Positions 12,845 to 21,487 of a stretch of DNA of 41,147 nucleotides are shown here, one piece after another (within the stretch, counting starts at the first letter, position 1; each line of letters opens with the position of its first letter). Made by a program: the position numbers and the translations under genes. The notes beneath the pieces were generated by a model. The model worked only from the letters and a program-made list of their open reading frames with translations, ran no database searches and was not told where the DNA came from. Origin of the DNA: an uncultured Pedobacter sp. Lineage in GTDB: Bacteria > Bacteroidota > Bacteroidia > Sphingobacteriales > Sphingobacteriaceae. The stretch is from positions 1 through 41,147 of the forward strand of contig CAMLDJ010000020.1 in the NCBI GenBank assembly GCA_946478755.1, written 5' to 3'.

Positions 12845-13032
12845 TCACCCTCTTTTTAACTGTGTCCTTATAAGCAGATGCCAAATGGAATTAAATGTTC
12901 GGTTACAAGGTTTGAAAAATGGTATTTTATTTAAAATCAGTGCTTTATGTCTTTTTTAGGCGGTTTTAGAGTGATTGAACATTCTGCATATAAATTTAAA
13001 CAATTGTGCTATACTAAAAATGACCGTAGTCC

Positions 13033-13054
13033 TATATTCGATTAATTGAATATA
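13033..13054. promoter_or_regulatory. 22-bp near-perfect palindrome upstream of xusA (candidate operator)
   Basis: Arms TATATTC and GAATATA flank an ATTAAT core that is itself self-complementary; only the G/T pair next to the core breaks the symmetry. It lies 252 bp before the xusA start, with no T-run after it. It is a good candidate binding site for the AraC domain of the HTCS or another dimeric regulator. Confidence 0.45.
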
Positions 13055-13097
13055 AAAAATTAATGCGAACGCCTAGTTAAAACAAAAAGAAATTGCA

Positions 13098-13123
13098 CGT
13101 ACCGGAATTATCCGATTTGTACG
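13098..13123. promoter_or_regulatory. Nested inverted repeat in the xusA leader
   Basis: Outer arms CGTAC and GTACG enclose an inner dyad CGGA-ATTA-TCCG. In RNA it could form a stem with an internal bulge; in DNA it could be a second regulator site. It sits 44 bp downstream of the 22-bp palindrome. Confidence 0.3.
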
Positions 13124-13160
13124 GGATGATATTACCATAACCAACTATAAACCACATCTT

Positions 13161-13268
13161 ATGACAAAAAACTACAACTATTCGGAGGAAGAATTCCGTC
13201 CTCATTTGAGCGTAACAGCTAACAAATACAGTTTTATGATTCCATATCCAATTAGGGCCTGTATTTAA
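13161..13268 (+). CDS. Candidate 35-residue small ORF before xusA
   Basis: ATG 13161 opens a 35-codon frame beginning MTKNYNYSEEEFRPHL and ending at TAA 13266-13268, 38 bp before xusA. The N-terminus and the AC-rich leader before it look like the start of many Sphingobacteriaceae SusC genes. It could therefore be the stump of an older susC 5' end, a leader peptide, or chance. There is no signal peptide. Support is weak. Confidence 0.25.
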   Translation: MTKNYNYSEEEFRPHLSVTANKYSFMIPYPIRACI

Positions 13269-13306
13269 TTATCCAAATTCTATTTCTCTTTAAATGATTT
13301 TAAATA

Positions 13307-16300
13307 ATGGAAAAAAATACCAAAGTGGGTAATAATGCGCACCACAATTATCGTGGATATAAGCAGCTGTTACCTGTAATTTATCTAACCTTAATGATTA
13401 TCGTTCTTTTGATTGATCCCGTTGCAGCGCAGCAACGGAAAACCATGAAGGGAACTGTGATCGATAACCAACAAAATCCACTAAGCGGGGCCACCATTAC
13501 CGTCAAAGGAACTAATGTTAAGGTGCAGACCAATTCGAACGGAGCCTTTTCTATTGATGTACCTGCTAATAGGAACATACTTACTATTGGCTATGTCGGT
13601 ATGAAGACACAGGATGTCAATGTCATAGGCAAGACAACCGTAAAAGTCGTCATGAAGGATGATAACGAACAATTAGGCGAGGTTGTCGTTGTTGGATACG
13701 GAACACAAAAAAAAGAAAGTGTTGTTGGTGCAATTACACAAACAACCAGCGAGGTTTTGGAACGAACCGGTGGTGTTACCTCCTTAGGCGCAGCTTTAAC
13801 TGGAAATTTGCCGGGGGTAATTACGACAGCGAGTACGGGAATGCCGGGTGAGGAAGACCCCCAAATCCTCATACGCGGCCGCAGTACCTGGAATAATTCT
13901 AGTCCATTGATCCTGGTCGACGGCGTGGAGCGTTCCATGAACAACATTGATATCAGTTCAGTAGCTTCTGTTTCTGTTTTAAAAGATGCCTCTGCGACGG
14001 CCGTATTCGGCGTGAAGGGGGCAAATGGGGTAATTCTGATCACGACAAAAAGAGGCCGTGAAGGAAAAGCAGAGATCAGGGCATCTGCAAACACGGTAAT
14101 GAAATCTGCGTCGAAACTCCCTGGAAAGCTTGATTCATATGACATGTTTAAGGTGCGTAACCGTACCATAGAGTATGAACTGGCATTAAAGCCGGGAGCC
14201 TGGACTTCTTACCTTCCTGAAGATGTAATGCTTAAATATCGTTCTCCTGCCAATCTGGAAGAGGCTGAGCGCTATCCAAACGTAGATTGGGTAAACACGT
14301 TGTTCAGAGACAATGCGATGTCTTATAATGCGAACCTAAATGTCAGCGGCGGGACGCCGTTTGTGAAATACTTCTCCTCAGTTGATTATCTGGATGAGGG
14401 TGACCTCTTCCGAAGGTTTCAGAACAACAGGGGATACGAAGGAGGCTATAGTTTTAAAAGATTAAACGTGCGCAGTAACCTGGATTTTCAATTGACGCCC
14501 ACGACAGTGTTCAGAGCAAACATTGCAGGCTCCAGAGGACTTTCAAACAGACCCTGGATAGACGTAAATCCGTATAATACTTGGACAGCTGCATATTCTG
14601 CCGCTCCTAACCTATATTTGCCGATCTATGCCGACGGTTCATGGGGTTATTATAAACCTAATGAGCAACAGAGCCTCAACTCTGCAAGAATATTAGCTAC
14701 AACGGGCTTACAGGAAATTACAACTTCCAGGATCACTACGGACTTTACACTTGACCAGGATCTGGGTGTAATCTTAAAAGGACTGAATTTTAAGGGTACC
14801 TTGTCAATTGATAATACTTTCATCGAGAATGAACGCGGTATAGATGATAGAAATAACGGGACACTCAGTAAGTATATCGATCCTGAAACGGGCGTAGTAT
14901 CTTATTCACAAACTAAAGATGCTTCCACTGAGTTAGAATGGAGGGAGAGTACAAGATGGGCTACCAGGACAGGTAGTGTCAATGATGGCGCCACATTTCG
15001 CAGAATGTTCTCTCAACTGCAATTAAATTATACAAAAACTGTAGCCGATAAACATAATTTCACTGCTATGGGCTTATGGAGCCGGGACCAGACTGCAACA
15101 GGCAGTATCATTCCCATGTACAGGGAAGACTGGGTGTTTCGTACAACGTATAATTATGCCGGAAAATACAGTATCGAGTACAATGGCGCATACAATGGAA
15201 CTGAGAAATTCGGACCGGATTTTCGGTTTGATTTCTTTTCGTCCGGAGGACTTGGCTGGATGATATCCGAAGAGAAATTTATGAAGCCTCTAAAATTCAT
15301 TAACAGATTTAAAGTGCGGGGGTCTTATGGAGAGATTGGTGATGACTTCGGTGCGCCCAGATTTGCCTTTTTAACCAATTGGGCTTTTGGTGGTACTGCA
15401 CCGTTGGGAATTACCGGTGAGTCTGCAGAACAAAGTCCTTATAATTGGTATAGGGAGTCAAGTATTGGCAATCCAACTGTGCGCTGGGAAACTGTAGTGA
15501 AAAAGAACATTGCGCTTGACTTTGGTTTTTTTCAGGATGCGATTAGCGGAAGTATAGATTTTTTCCAGGATGATAGGAGCAATATCCTGACTGGTTCAAG
15601 TCGTGCTGTGCCAAGCTATTATGGTGCGCAACCCCCTACCTTTAATGTAGGGAAGGTACGGTCGAGAGGATTTGAATTTGATATCCGGATCAGTAAGAAA
15701 ATAGGCAGCGACCTTCGTTTGTGGTCAAATATCAATTATACCCATGCTAAGAACAAAGTAGTCAATGCGGATGTAGCCGAACTTTTGCCGCTTTATTCAA
15801 AACCTATTGATAAACAGATTGGCCAGGCCTATTCTTATGTCAGCCAGGGCTATTACAATACCTGGGATGAGCTTTATGCGAGTACGATGCACGACACAAA
15901 TAATGATCAGAAACTTCCAGGTAATTTTATGATCATTGATTACAACGCAGATGGAGTTATTGACGCAAATGACAATATTCCGTATGGTTACTCCGGAGCT
16001 CCTCAAAATACATATAATGCGACAATCGGTTTCGATTGGAAAGGTTTTAGCGTATTCGCCCAGTTTTATGGGGTCAATAATGTTACCCGTCAGGTAGTTC
16101 TTGGCTCTTTTTCAGGCAAAAATACGGTTGCCTACGATGAAGGGTCATACTGGTCAAAAGATAACACCGGTGCGGATAGTCCATTACCCCGCTGGGAATC
16201 TACACCTGCTGGTTATTACACCGCAGATCGGTACATGTTCGATGCATCTTATCTGCGGTTAAAAAATGCGGAGATCGCCTATACTTTTAGACAAGACTGG

Positions 16301-16483
16301 ATTAAAAAAGCAGGAGTTTCCAGTTTAAGGGTATACGTTAATGGAAATAACCTTCATGTCTGGACAAAGATGCCTGATGACAGGGAAGCCAATTATCAGG
16401 GCGCCGGCGGGCAGGGCTGGGCATCTCAGGGTGCTTACCCTACCGTAAAACGCTATAACCTAGGTATGAATATCACCTTCTAA
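13307..16483 (+). CDS. xusA: SusC/RagA-family TonB-linked outer-membrane transporter (XusA-like)
   Basis: Outer-membrane channel of 1058 residues that imports xylo-oligosaccharides in a complex with its SusD partner, powered by TonB. It has a signal peptide ending near residue 41 (PVAAQ), a carboxypeptidase-regulatory-like domain at about 45-130, the SusC signature VVVVGYGTQKKESVVGAI, a plug (LVDGVERSMNNID... VLKDASATAVFGVKGANGVI) to about 245, then a beta-barrel ending in LGMNITF with the terminal aromatic residue expected of outer-membrane barrels. It is 11 bp upstream of its SusD, so the pair is co-transcribed. The symbol rests on gene order matching the xusA-B-C-D-E-xyn10A core, not on a measured identity. 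Confidence 0.95.
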   Translation: MEKNTKVGNNAHHNYRGYKQLLPVIYLTLMIIVLLIDPVAAQQRKTMKGTVIDNQQNPLSGATITVKGTNVKVQTNSNGAFSIDVPANRNILTIGYVGMKTQDVNVIGKTTVKVVMKDDNEQLGEVVVVGYGTQKKESVVGAITQTTSEVLERTGGVTSLGAALTGNLPGVITTASTGMPGEEDPQILIRGRSTWNNSSPLILVDGVERSMNNIDISSVASVSVLKDASATAVFGVKGANGVILITTKRGREGKAEIRASANTVMKSASKLPGKLDSYDMFKVRNRTIEYELALKPGAWTSYLPEDVMLKYRSPANLEEAERYPNVDWVNTLFRDNAMSYNANLNVSGGTPFVKYFSSVDYLDEGDLFRRFQNNRGYEGGYSFKRLNVRSNLDFQLTPTTVFRANIAGSRGLSNRPWIDVNPYNTWTAAYSAAPNLYLPIYADGSWGYYKPNEQQSLNSARILATTGLQEITTSRITTDFTLDQDLGVILKGLNFKGTLSIDNTFIENERGIDDRNNGTLSKYIDPETGVVSYSQTKDASTELEWRESTRWATRTGSVNDGATFRRMFSQLQLNYTKTVADKHNFTAMGLWSRDQTATGSIIPMYREDWVFRTTYNYAGKYSIEYNGAYNGTEKFGPDFRFDFFSSGGLGWMISEEKFMKPLKFINRFKVRGSYGEIGDDFGAPRFAFLTNWAFGGTAPLGITGESAEQSPYNWYRESSIGNPTVRWETVVKKNIALDFGFFQDAISGSIDFFQDDRSNILTGSSRAVPSYYGAQPPTFNVGKVRSRGFEFDIRISKKIGSDLRLWSNINYTHAKNKVVNADVAELLPLYSKPIDKQIGQAYSYVSQGYYNTWDELYASTMHDTNNDQKLPGNFMIIDYNADGVIDANDNIPYGYSGAPQNTYNATIGFDWKGFSVFAQFYGVNNVTRQVVLGSFSGKNTVAYDEGSYWSKDNTGADSPLPRWESTPAGYYTADRYMFDASYLRLKNAEIAYTFRQDWIKKAGVSSLRVYVNGNNLHVWTKMPDDREANYQGAGGQGWASQGAYPTVKRYNLGMNITF

Positions 16484-16494
16484 TAAAGATCGTT

Positions 16495-18384
16495 ATGAAA
16501 AATTATATAAAAAGTATATTATTCATAGGAATCGTTTGGTCTGCGACCGGAATGGTTTCCTGTAAAAAATATTTAGACAGAGATCCTGAAGCCGTTGTCT
16601 CGGCAGAAACTGCGTTTAAAGATTTTCGTAGCTTCCAGGGGTTCACAGAAGAGCTCTATAACTGTATCCCCGATTTCACCAACCGCTACTGGACGAATAG
16701 CTGGAACTGGGGGGAAGATGAGATCCAGTCCACCGTACAGAATTTTCACATCGTGAATAAAATCGACAATGGTGATTTTTGGGGTTGGCAGAGAGAGTTT
16801 GATGGTTGGGGTGCTGGATTCATGGACAATGCAAATGCAAACACCAATAATGACAGGATGACGAAAGGACTGTACCCTTTGGCCTGGTATGGAATTCGTA
16901 AAGCCAATCTGGGTTTAGAAAACATGGACCTAATGGTGAATGCAACCGATGAAGAACGTAATCTAATTAAAGGACAGCTGCTGTTTTTCAGGGGATGGTT
17001 TCATTTTATGTTGATGCAGTATTTCGGCGGTTTACCATATGTAGACCGCGTATTACCTTCAGACGAACAACTGCGGTTACCTCGTTTAAAGTATCAGGAA
17101 TGTGCTGAAAAAGCTGCTCAGGATTTAAGGGAAGCCGCAAATCTTTTACCTGTTAACTGGGATAATACCACAGCTGGAGTCCAGACTTTTGGGAAGAACC
17201 AATTACGCATTAATAAAATTATGGCCCTGGGCTATTTGGGTAAAAATTATCTTTGGGCAGCCAGTCCGCTGATGAACTTCGAGTCTACGGGAAGTAAAAC
17301 TTACAATGCGGAGTTGAGTAAAAAAGCCGCAATAGCTTTTGCAGAACTCTTGACTTTAACTGAAAGTGGCGCCGCTCCGCATAAGTTAATGCCATTTTTA
17401 CAGTATAGTACAAACTTTTATACCATCGGACAAAATTTTTTGATTCCGGGAGGGACCGAAGCCATTTTCACTGGTCCATACTGGGGAGCACACGGCTCTA
17501 CTTATGGAACCGCAAAACAGTATACACCTGCCATTGTAGGAGCCGATGCACTTGTATTTGCGCCAACAGCGAATTATGTAAACTATTACGGCATGAAGAA
17601 CGGCTTACCGATAGCAAATTCTGCTCAGGCTGATCTTTCCGGTTCAGGTTATGATCCTCAGTTTCCATGGCGTGACCGCGATCCGAGATTTTACAATGAT
17701 ATTGTTTATGATGGAGTGAAAATTGTTCAGGGAACCTTGGCTGCAAATATGGAAGTACACCGATATGCTAATCTCTATACAGCTGGAAGTTATAGGGACG
17801 ACCGTTCTGGTAGCAGAACAGGATATATGCTTTATAAATTCGTTCCAAGAACTGCAAATAACTTCGATCAGGGCTGGAATTACGGTCAGAATCTGAACAT
17901 AAAAGTCCCTTATATGCGGCTGGCGGACATTTATCTGATGTATGCAGAGGCTGTTGCTACAGGGTATGGATCACCTGCCGCTGCCGCACCGGGTTTTAGT
18001 AAATCGGCGGCAGACGCAATTAATGTAATCAGGGACCGGGCTTCGGTTGGACATGTCGCAGCACAATTTCTGGTTTCGTCCGATGAATTTATGAAGGAAG
18101 TAAGACGCGAACGTGCAGTTGAACTTGCTTTCGAAGGACACCGTTTCAACGACCTCCGCCGTTGGCGGTTATTGGCTGAGGTACCTTACACGCTGAAAAC
18201 AGCAGCGGAGTTTGATCGCGCTGTCCCATTGAATCCGGCTACCGATACAAAACTTAATAAAGTCGTTAACTATCGTGAACGTACAATTTTGCAACGCCAG
18301 TTTAGTGAAAAGCATTATTGGCTGCCATTGAAGAGAGCTGATGTTAATATTTATCCAGAGTTTTTTCAAAACCCTGGATGGTAA
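16495..18384 (+). CDS. xusB: SusD/RagB-family surface glycan-binding lipoprotein (XusB-like)
   Basis: A 629-residue lipoprotein that forms the lid over the upstream SusC channel and captures xylan fragments at the cell surface. The signal peptide ends in a lipobox with Cys23 (GMVSCKKYLD). Family features include the TPR-like start (YLDRDPEAVVSAETAF), FFRGWFHFMLMQYFGGLPY at about 165-185, and the C-terminal RRERAVELAFEGHRFNDLRRW block and KHYWLPLKRADV ending, all typical of RagB/SusD. It is full length. It lies 11 bp after xusA and 40 bp before the second susC. Confidence 0.95.
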   Translation: MKNYIKSILFIGIVWSATGMVSCKKYLDRDPEAVVSAETAFKDFRSFQGFTEELYNCIPDFTNRYWTNSWNWGEDEIQSTVQNFHIVNKIDNGDFWGWQREFDGWGAGFMDNANANTNNDRMTKGLYPLAWYGIRKANLGLENMDLMVNATDEERNLIKGQLLFFRGWFHFMLMQYFGGLPYVDRVLPSDEQLRLPRLKYQECAEKAAQDLREAANLLPVNWDNTTAGVQTFGKNQLRINKIMALGYLGKNYLWAASPLMNFESTGSKTYNAELSKKAAIAFAELLTLTESGAAPHKLMPFLQYSTNFYTIGQNFLIPGGTEAIFTGPYWGAHGSTYGTAKQYTPAIVGADALVFAPTANYVNYYGMKNGLPIANSAQADLSGSGYDPQFPWRDRDPRFYNDIVYDGVKIVQGTLAANMEVHRYANLYTAGSYRDDRSGSRTGYMLYKFVPRTANNFDQGWNYGQNLNIKVPYMRLADIYLMYAEAVATGYGSPAAAAPGFSKSAADAINVIRDRASVGHVAAQFLVSSDEFMKEVRRERAVELAFEGHRFNDLRRWRLLAEVPYTLKTAAEFDRAVPLNPATDTKLNKVVNYRERTILQRQFSEKHYWLPLKRADVNIYPEFFQNPGW

Positions 18385-18424
18385 GGAAATCCATGATTAA
18401 TGAATCAGATAATTTAAGACAAGA

Positions 18425-21400
18425 ATGATGAAATACATAAAAAAAGCACTGGCCTTTTGCATCTTACTTACGTTATATGCTGGCGTAATTAAGGGTCAGG
18501 ATGCGGATAAAATATCTATAAACGCCATTGTCCGTGGGGTAAACGGGGAACCAATAAAAGGAGTAGCCCTAAGTTATGAAGCAGACAGCCTAATGGTCAT
18601 CGCCAATCAATCGGGCGCATTTTCAGTATTGCTGCCAGCTAATACAACCATAACCGTAACTGCTTCAGGTTACAAAAGTTCCACTATTGTAGCCACGCCC
18701 GATTTGAAGCAGATCATATTAAGTCCTGAAGACAGGATAATTCCGCTCGGATTTACAAAGGTTGATGAAAGAGATCTTCCTCCCGGAGTGTCTAATGTGA
18801 GCGTTTCGCAGCTCTTCGAGAAAAACTACATGACTTATGGCCTGGAAGGTCTGGAAGCTTTTGCGCCAGGTTTCAATGGCAATAACCTGTGGGGGATGAA
18901 TAGCGCTTTGATATTGGTCGACGGTGTCCCGCGTGATCTGACCAGCATTACGCCCAATGAGATTGATCAGATTACGTTTTTAAAGAGTGCCTCTGCTATA
19001 GCACTTTATGGAAGCCGGGGTGCAAAAGGAGTAATTCTGGTATCTACCAAGCGGGGTATCAGTTCTAAACAGAAGATCACATTCCGGAGCAATGCGGGCG
19101 TAAATGCTCCCAAGAGATTTCCGGGCTATCTTGGTTCTTCAGAATACATGACATTATATAATGAAGCGCTGGTGAATGATGGGCTGGCACCCACTTATAC
19201 CGCTGAGAGTATTTATAATCATTCCAGCGGAAACCCTTATCGTTATCCAAATGTGGATTATTATTCATCGGAGTATCTCAAGAATAGCTATGGAAGATAC
19301 GACGCAGTCGCGGAGATCTATGGCGGCAACGAGAAGGCCCGCTACTATACAAATGTTGGGTTTAATTCTACAGGTTCTCTCTTAAATTTTGGGGAAGCTA
19401 AAGCAAATGGCAGGTCGAATCGTTTTAACATCCGCGGTAATGTTGATATGCAGCTCACAAAGGCACTAAAAGCAAGAGTAGATGCGAGTGCGGTATTCTC
19501 AAATGGTGGAGGTGTAAATACCAATTACTGGGCTAGCGCGGCAACCTTGCGCCCGAATTTGTTTACGCCACTTATTCCATTGAGTTTGTTAGAGGAAAGT
19601 GACGATGCCAGCTGGGCCATGGTAAATACAGCTAATGTTATTGACGGAAAATATGTTCTAGGGGGAACCCAGCTGGATCAAACCACTCCTTTCGCTGCTG
19701 TTTATGCAGGTGGTAACAACAACTTCGTACAGCGTGAATTTCAGTTTACCACAGGAATAGACGCAGATCTGAGTGGGATATTAAAGGGGCTCGCCTTTAA
19801 TGCAAGCATGGGGGTCGATTATTTTAACAGGTACAATCAAGGCTTTAGAAACGGTTATGCAACTTATCAGCCAAGCTGGACAAGCTATTCAGGTAAGGAC
19901 CTTATTGCCGGTTTGACCCGCTGGGGAGAAGATACTAAGTCCGGTGTACAAACAATTGCTGACAGCTGGTATAGACAGACCATTTCCTTGTCCAGTCAGT
20001 TAAATTATCATACTTCTATAAACAACAAACATAATATTTCCGCTGTATTCCTGGGAACGGCATATCGCCAGGCACAGTCTGAGGTTTATCAGCCTGTTAC
20101 GAATTCGAACCTGGGTTTGCAGTTGAGTTATAATTTTAGCCGTAAATATTATGCGGAGTTTACCGGTGCAGTAGTGCGTTCACCAAAAATGCCGCCAGGA
20201 AATCGTGTAGCATTTTCACCAGCCGGTTCCATTGGCTGGAGAATTAGCGAAGAGCCTTTCTTTAAAGCGGCGTCTTTTATCGACAATCTGACAGTTACCG
20301 CTTCGGCGGGTATACTCAATACCGATCTTGACTTCGACGAATACTTTGCGTATGAGAGTATTTATACTGCAACTGGAGGTACCTGGTTTGGATGGAATGA
20401 TGGAACAGGAACGCAGTCTACAGACTCACGTCGCGGAACAAATATGAGCCTGACATTTGCACAACGAAAAGAAGTTAGCCTGGGCATGCAAGGAACGATG
20501 TTTAAAAACCAACTGGCCTTTGGGGTAAACTTTTTTAAGAACAACATATCCGGAATCATCGGACAGAATAACGTATTGTACCCAAATTATTTCACACAGG
20601 GTTTTCCTAATTCTTCATTTGTTCCTTTCAGCAATTACAACGGCGATCAGCGGACCGGTGTTGATTTTCATTTGAATTTCAACAAACGTATCGGTTCTGT
20701 TGACTGGACAATTGGTACCTCAGGTAGTTATTATACAACGAAAGCGATAAAACGTGCTGATGTATTAACTTACGAAGATGTTTATCAATACCGTCAGGGC
20801 AAGCCCATTGACGCAATATGGGGGCTCGTAAGTGACGGATTTTTTATGGATGCAAGTGAGGTTGCGGCTGCGGATGGCATCAATCAGGCTAAACCTGCAT
20901 TTGGTTCCACTTTATCACCTGGTGACATCAGGTACAAAGATCAGAATGGAGATAAGATCATTGACAATGAAGATCAGGTTTATCTGGGACGTGGAGGTTG
21001 GTTTGGAGCACCATTAACGCTTGGGTTAAACCTCACTGCAAAATGGAAGAACTTTACATTTTTTGCTTTGGGAACAGGACGTCTTGGAGGCTCAGCCGTG
21101 AAAAGCGACAATTACTTCTGGGTTAATGGAAGTGATAAGTATTCCTCAGTGGTACGTGACCGCTGGACAGAGGCGACAAAAAATACGGCCACTTTTCCCC
21201 GGCTGACCACCCAGAACGGTGATAATAATTTCCGGACATCTGATTTCTGGTTGTATAGCACGGACAGGTTTGATCTATCAAAAGTTCAGATTTCCTATGC
21301 GTTGTCAGATAAACTCTTGAAAAGCAAAGTGTTCAAAGAACTGGGTATCTATGTTTCCGGTTTTAACCTCTTGACTATTGCAAAGGAGAGAGAAATTATG

Positions 21401-21466
21401 GAGATGAATTTTGGAGGGGCTCCTCAGACCAGGTTGTACAACCTGGGTGTGAAGGCTATGTTTTAA
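18425..21466 (+). CDS. xusC: Second SusC-family TonB-linked transporter (XusC-like)
   Basis: A 1013-residue SusC-type barrel paired with the following SusD. It has a signal peptide ending near residue 24 (GVIKGQ), a carboxypeptidase-regulatory-like domain at about 30-105, a plug with LVDGVPRDLTSITPNEIDQI and LYGSRGAKGVILVSTKRG, and a barrel ending LGVKAMF. The stretch that in most SusC proteins reads VVVVGYG is absent and is replaced by PLGFTKVDERDLPPGVSNVS, so the region just before the plug is divergent. The second transporter of xylan PULs is known to differ from the first; I infer a different oligosaccharide size range. ATG 18425 or 18428 could be the start. Confidence 0.93.
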   Translation: MMKYIKKALAFCILLTLYAGVIKGQDADKISINAIVRGVNGEPIKGVALSYEADSLMVIANQSGAFSVLLPANTTITVTASGYKSSTIVATPDLKQIILSPEDRIIPLGFTKVDERDLPPGVSNVSVSQLFEKNYMTYGLEGLEAFAPGFNGNNLWGMNSALILVDGVPRDLTSITPNEIDQITFLKSASAIALYGSRGAKGVILVSTKRGISSKQKITFRSNAGVNAPKRFPGYLGSSEYMTLYNEALVNDGLAPTYTAESIYNHSSGNPYRYPNVDYYSSEYLKNSYGRYDAVAEIYGGNEKARYYTNVGFNSTGSLLNFGEAKANGRSNRFNIRGNVDMQLTKALKARVDASAVFSNGGGVNTNYWASAATLRPNLFTPLIPLSLLEESDDASWAMVNTANVIDGKYVLGGTQLDQTTPFAAVYAGGNNNFVQREFQFTTGIDADLSGILKGLAFNASMGVDYFNRYNQGFRNGYATYQPSWTSYSGKDLIAGLTRWGEDTKSGVQTIADSWYRQTISLSSQLNYHTSINNKHNISAVFLGTAYRQAQSEVYQPVTNSNLGLQLSYNFSRKYYAEFTGAVVRSPKMPPGNRVAFSPAGSIGWRISEEPFFKAASFIDNLTVTASAGILNTDLDFDEYFAYESIYTATGGTWFGWNDGTGTQSTDSRRGTNMSLTFAQRKEVSLGMQGTMFKNQLAFGVNFFKNNISGIIGQNNVLYPNYFTQGFPNSSFVPFSNYNGDQRTGVDFHLNFNKRIGSVDWTIGTSGSYYTTKAIKRADVLTYEDVYQYRQGKPIDAIWGLVSDGFFMDASEVAAADGINQAKPAFGSTLSPGDIRYKDQNGDKIIDNEDQVYLGRGGWFGAPLTLGLNLTAKWKNFTFFALGTGRLGGSAVKSDNYFWVNGSDKYSSVVRDRWTEATKNTATFPRLTTQNGDNNFRTSDFWLYSTDRFDLSKVQISYALSDKLLKSKVFKELGIYVSGFNLLTIAKEREIMEMNFGGAPQTRLYNLGVKAMF

Positions 21467-21487
21467 GTTGAATAAATAATAGATAAG

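Larger units (their letters stand above)
12845..13306. other. 462-bp control region between GH43-GH10 and xusA
   Basis: AT-rich spacer with no long gene. It holds a 22-bp palindrome (13033-13054), a nested inverted repeat (13098-13123) and a 35-codon reading frame (13161-13268), listed separately. No exact TAnnTTTG promoter was found. It is the natural place for the promoter of the xus operon. Confidence 0.6.

Noticed and set aside
13591..14169. A 192-codon open frame antisense to the first SusC
   Set aside because: It is fully covered by the regulatory and plug domains of SusC, and no recognizable protein features were seen.
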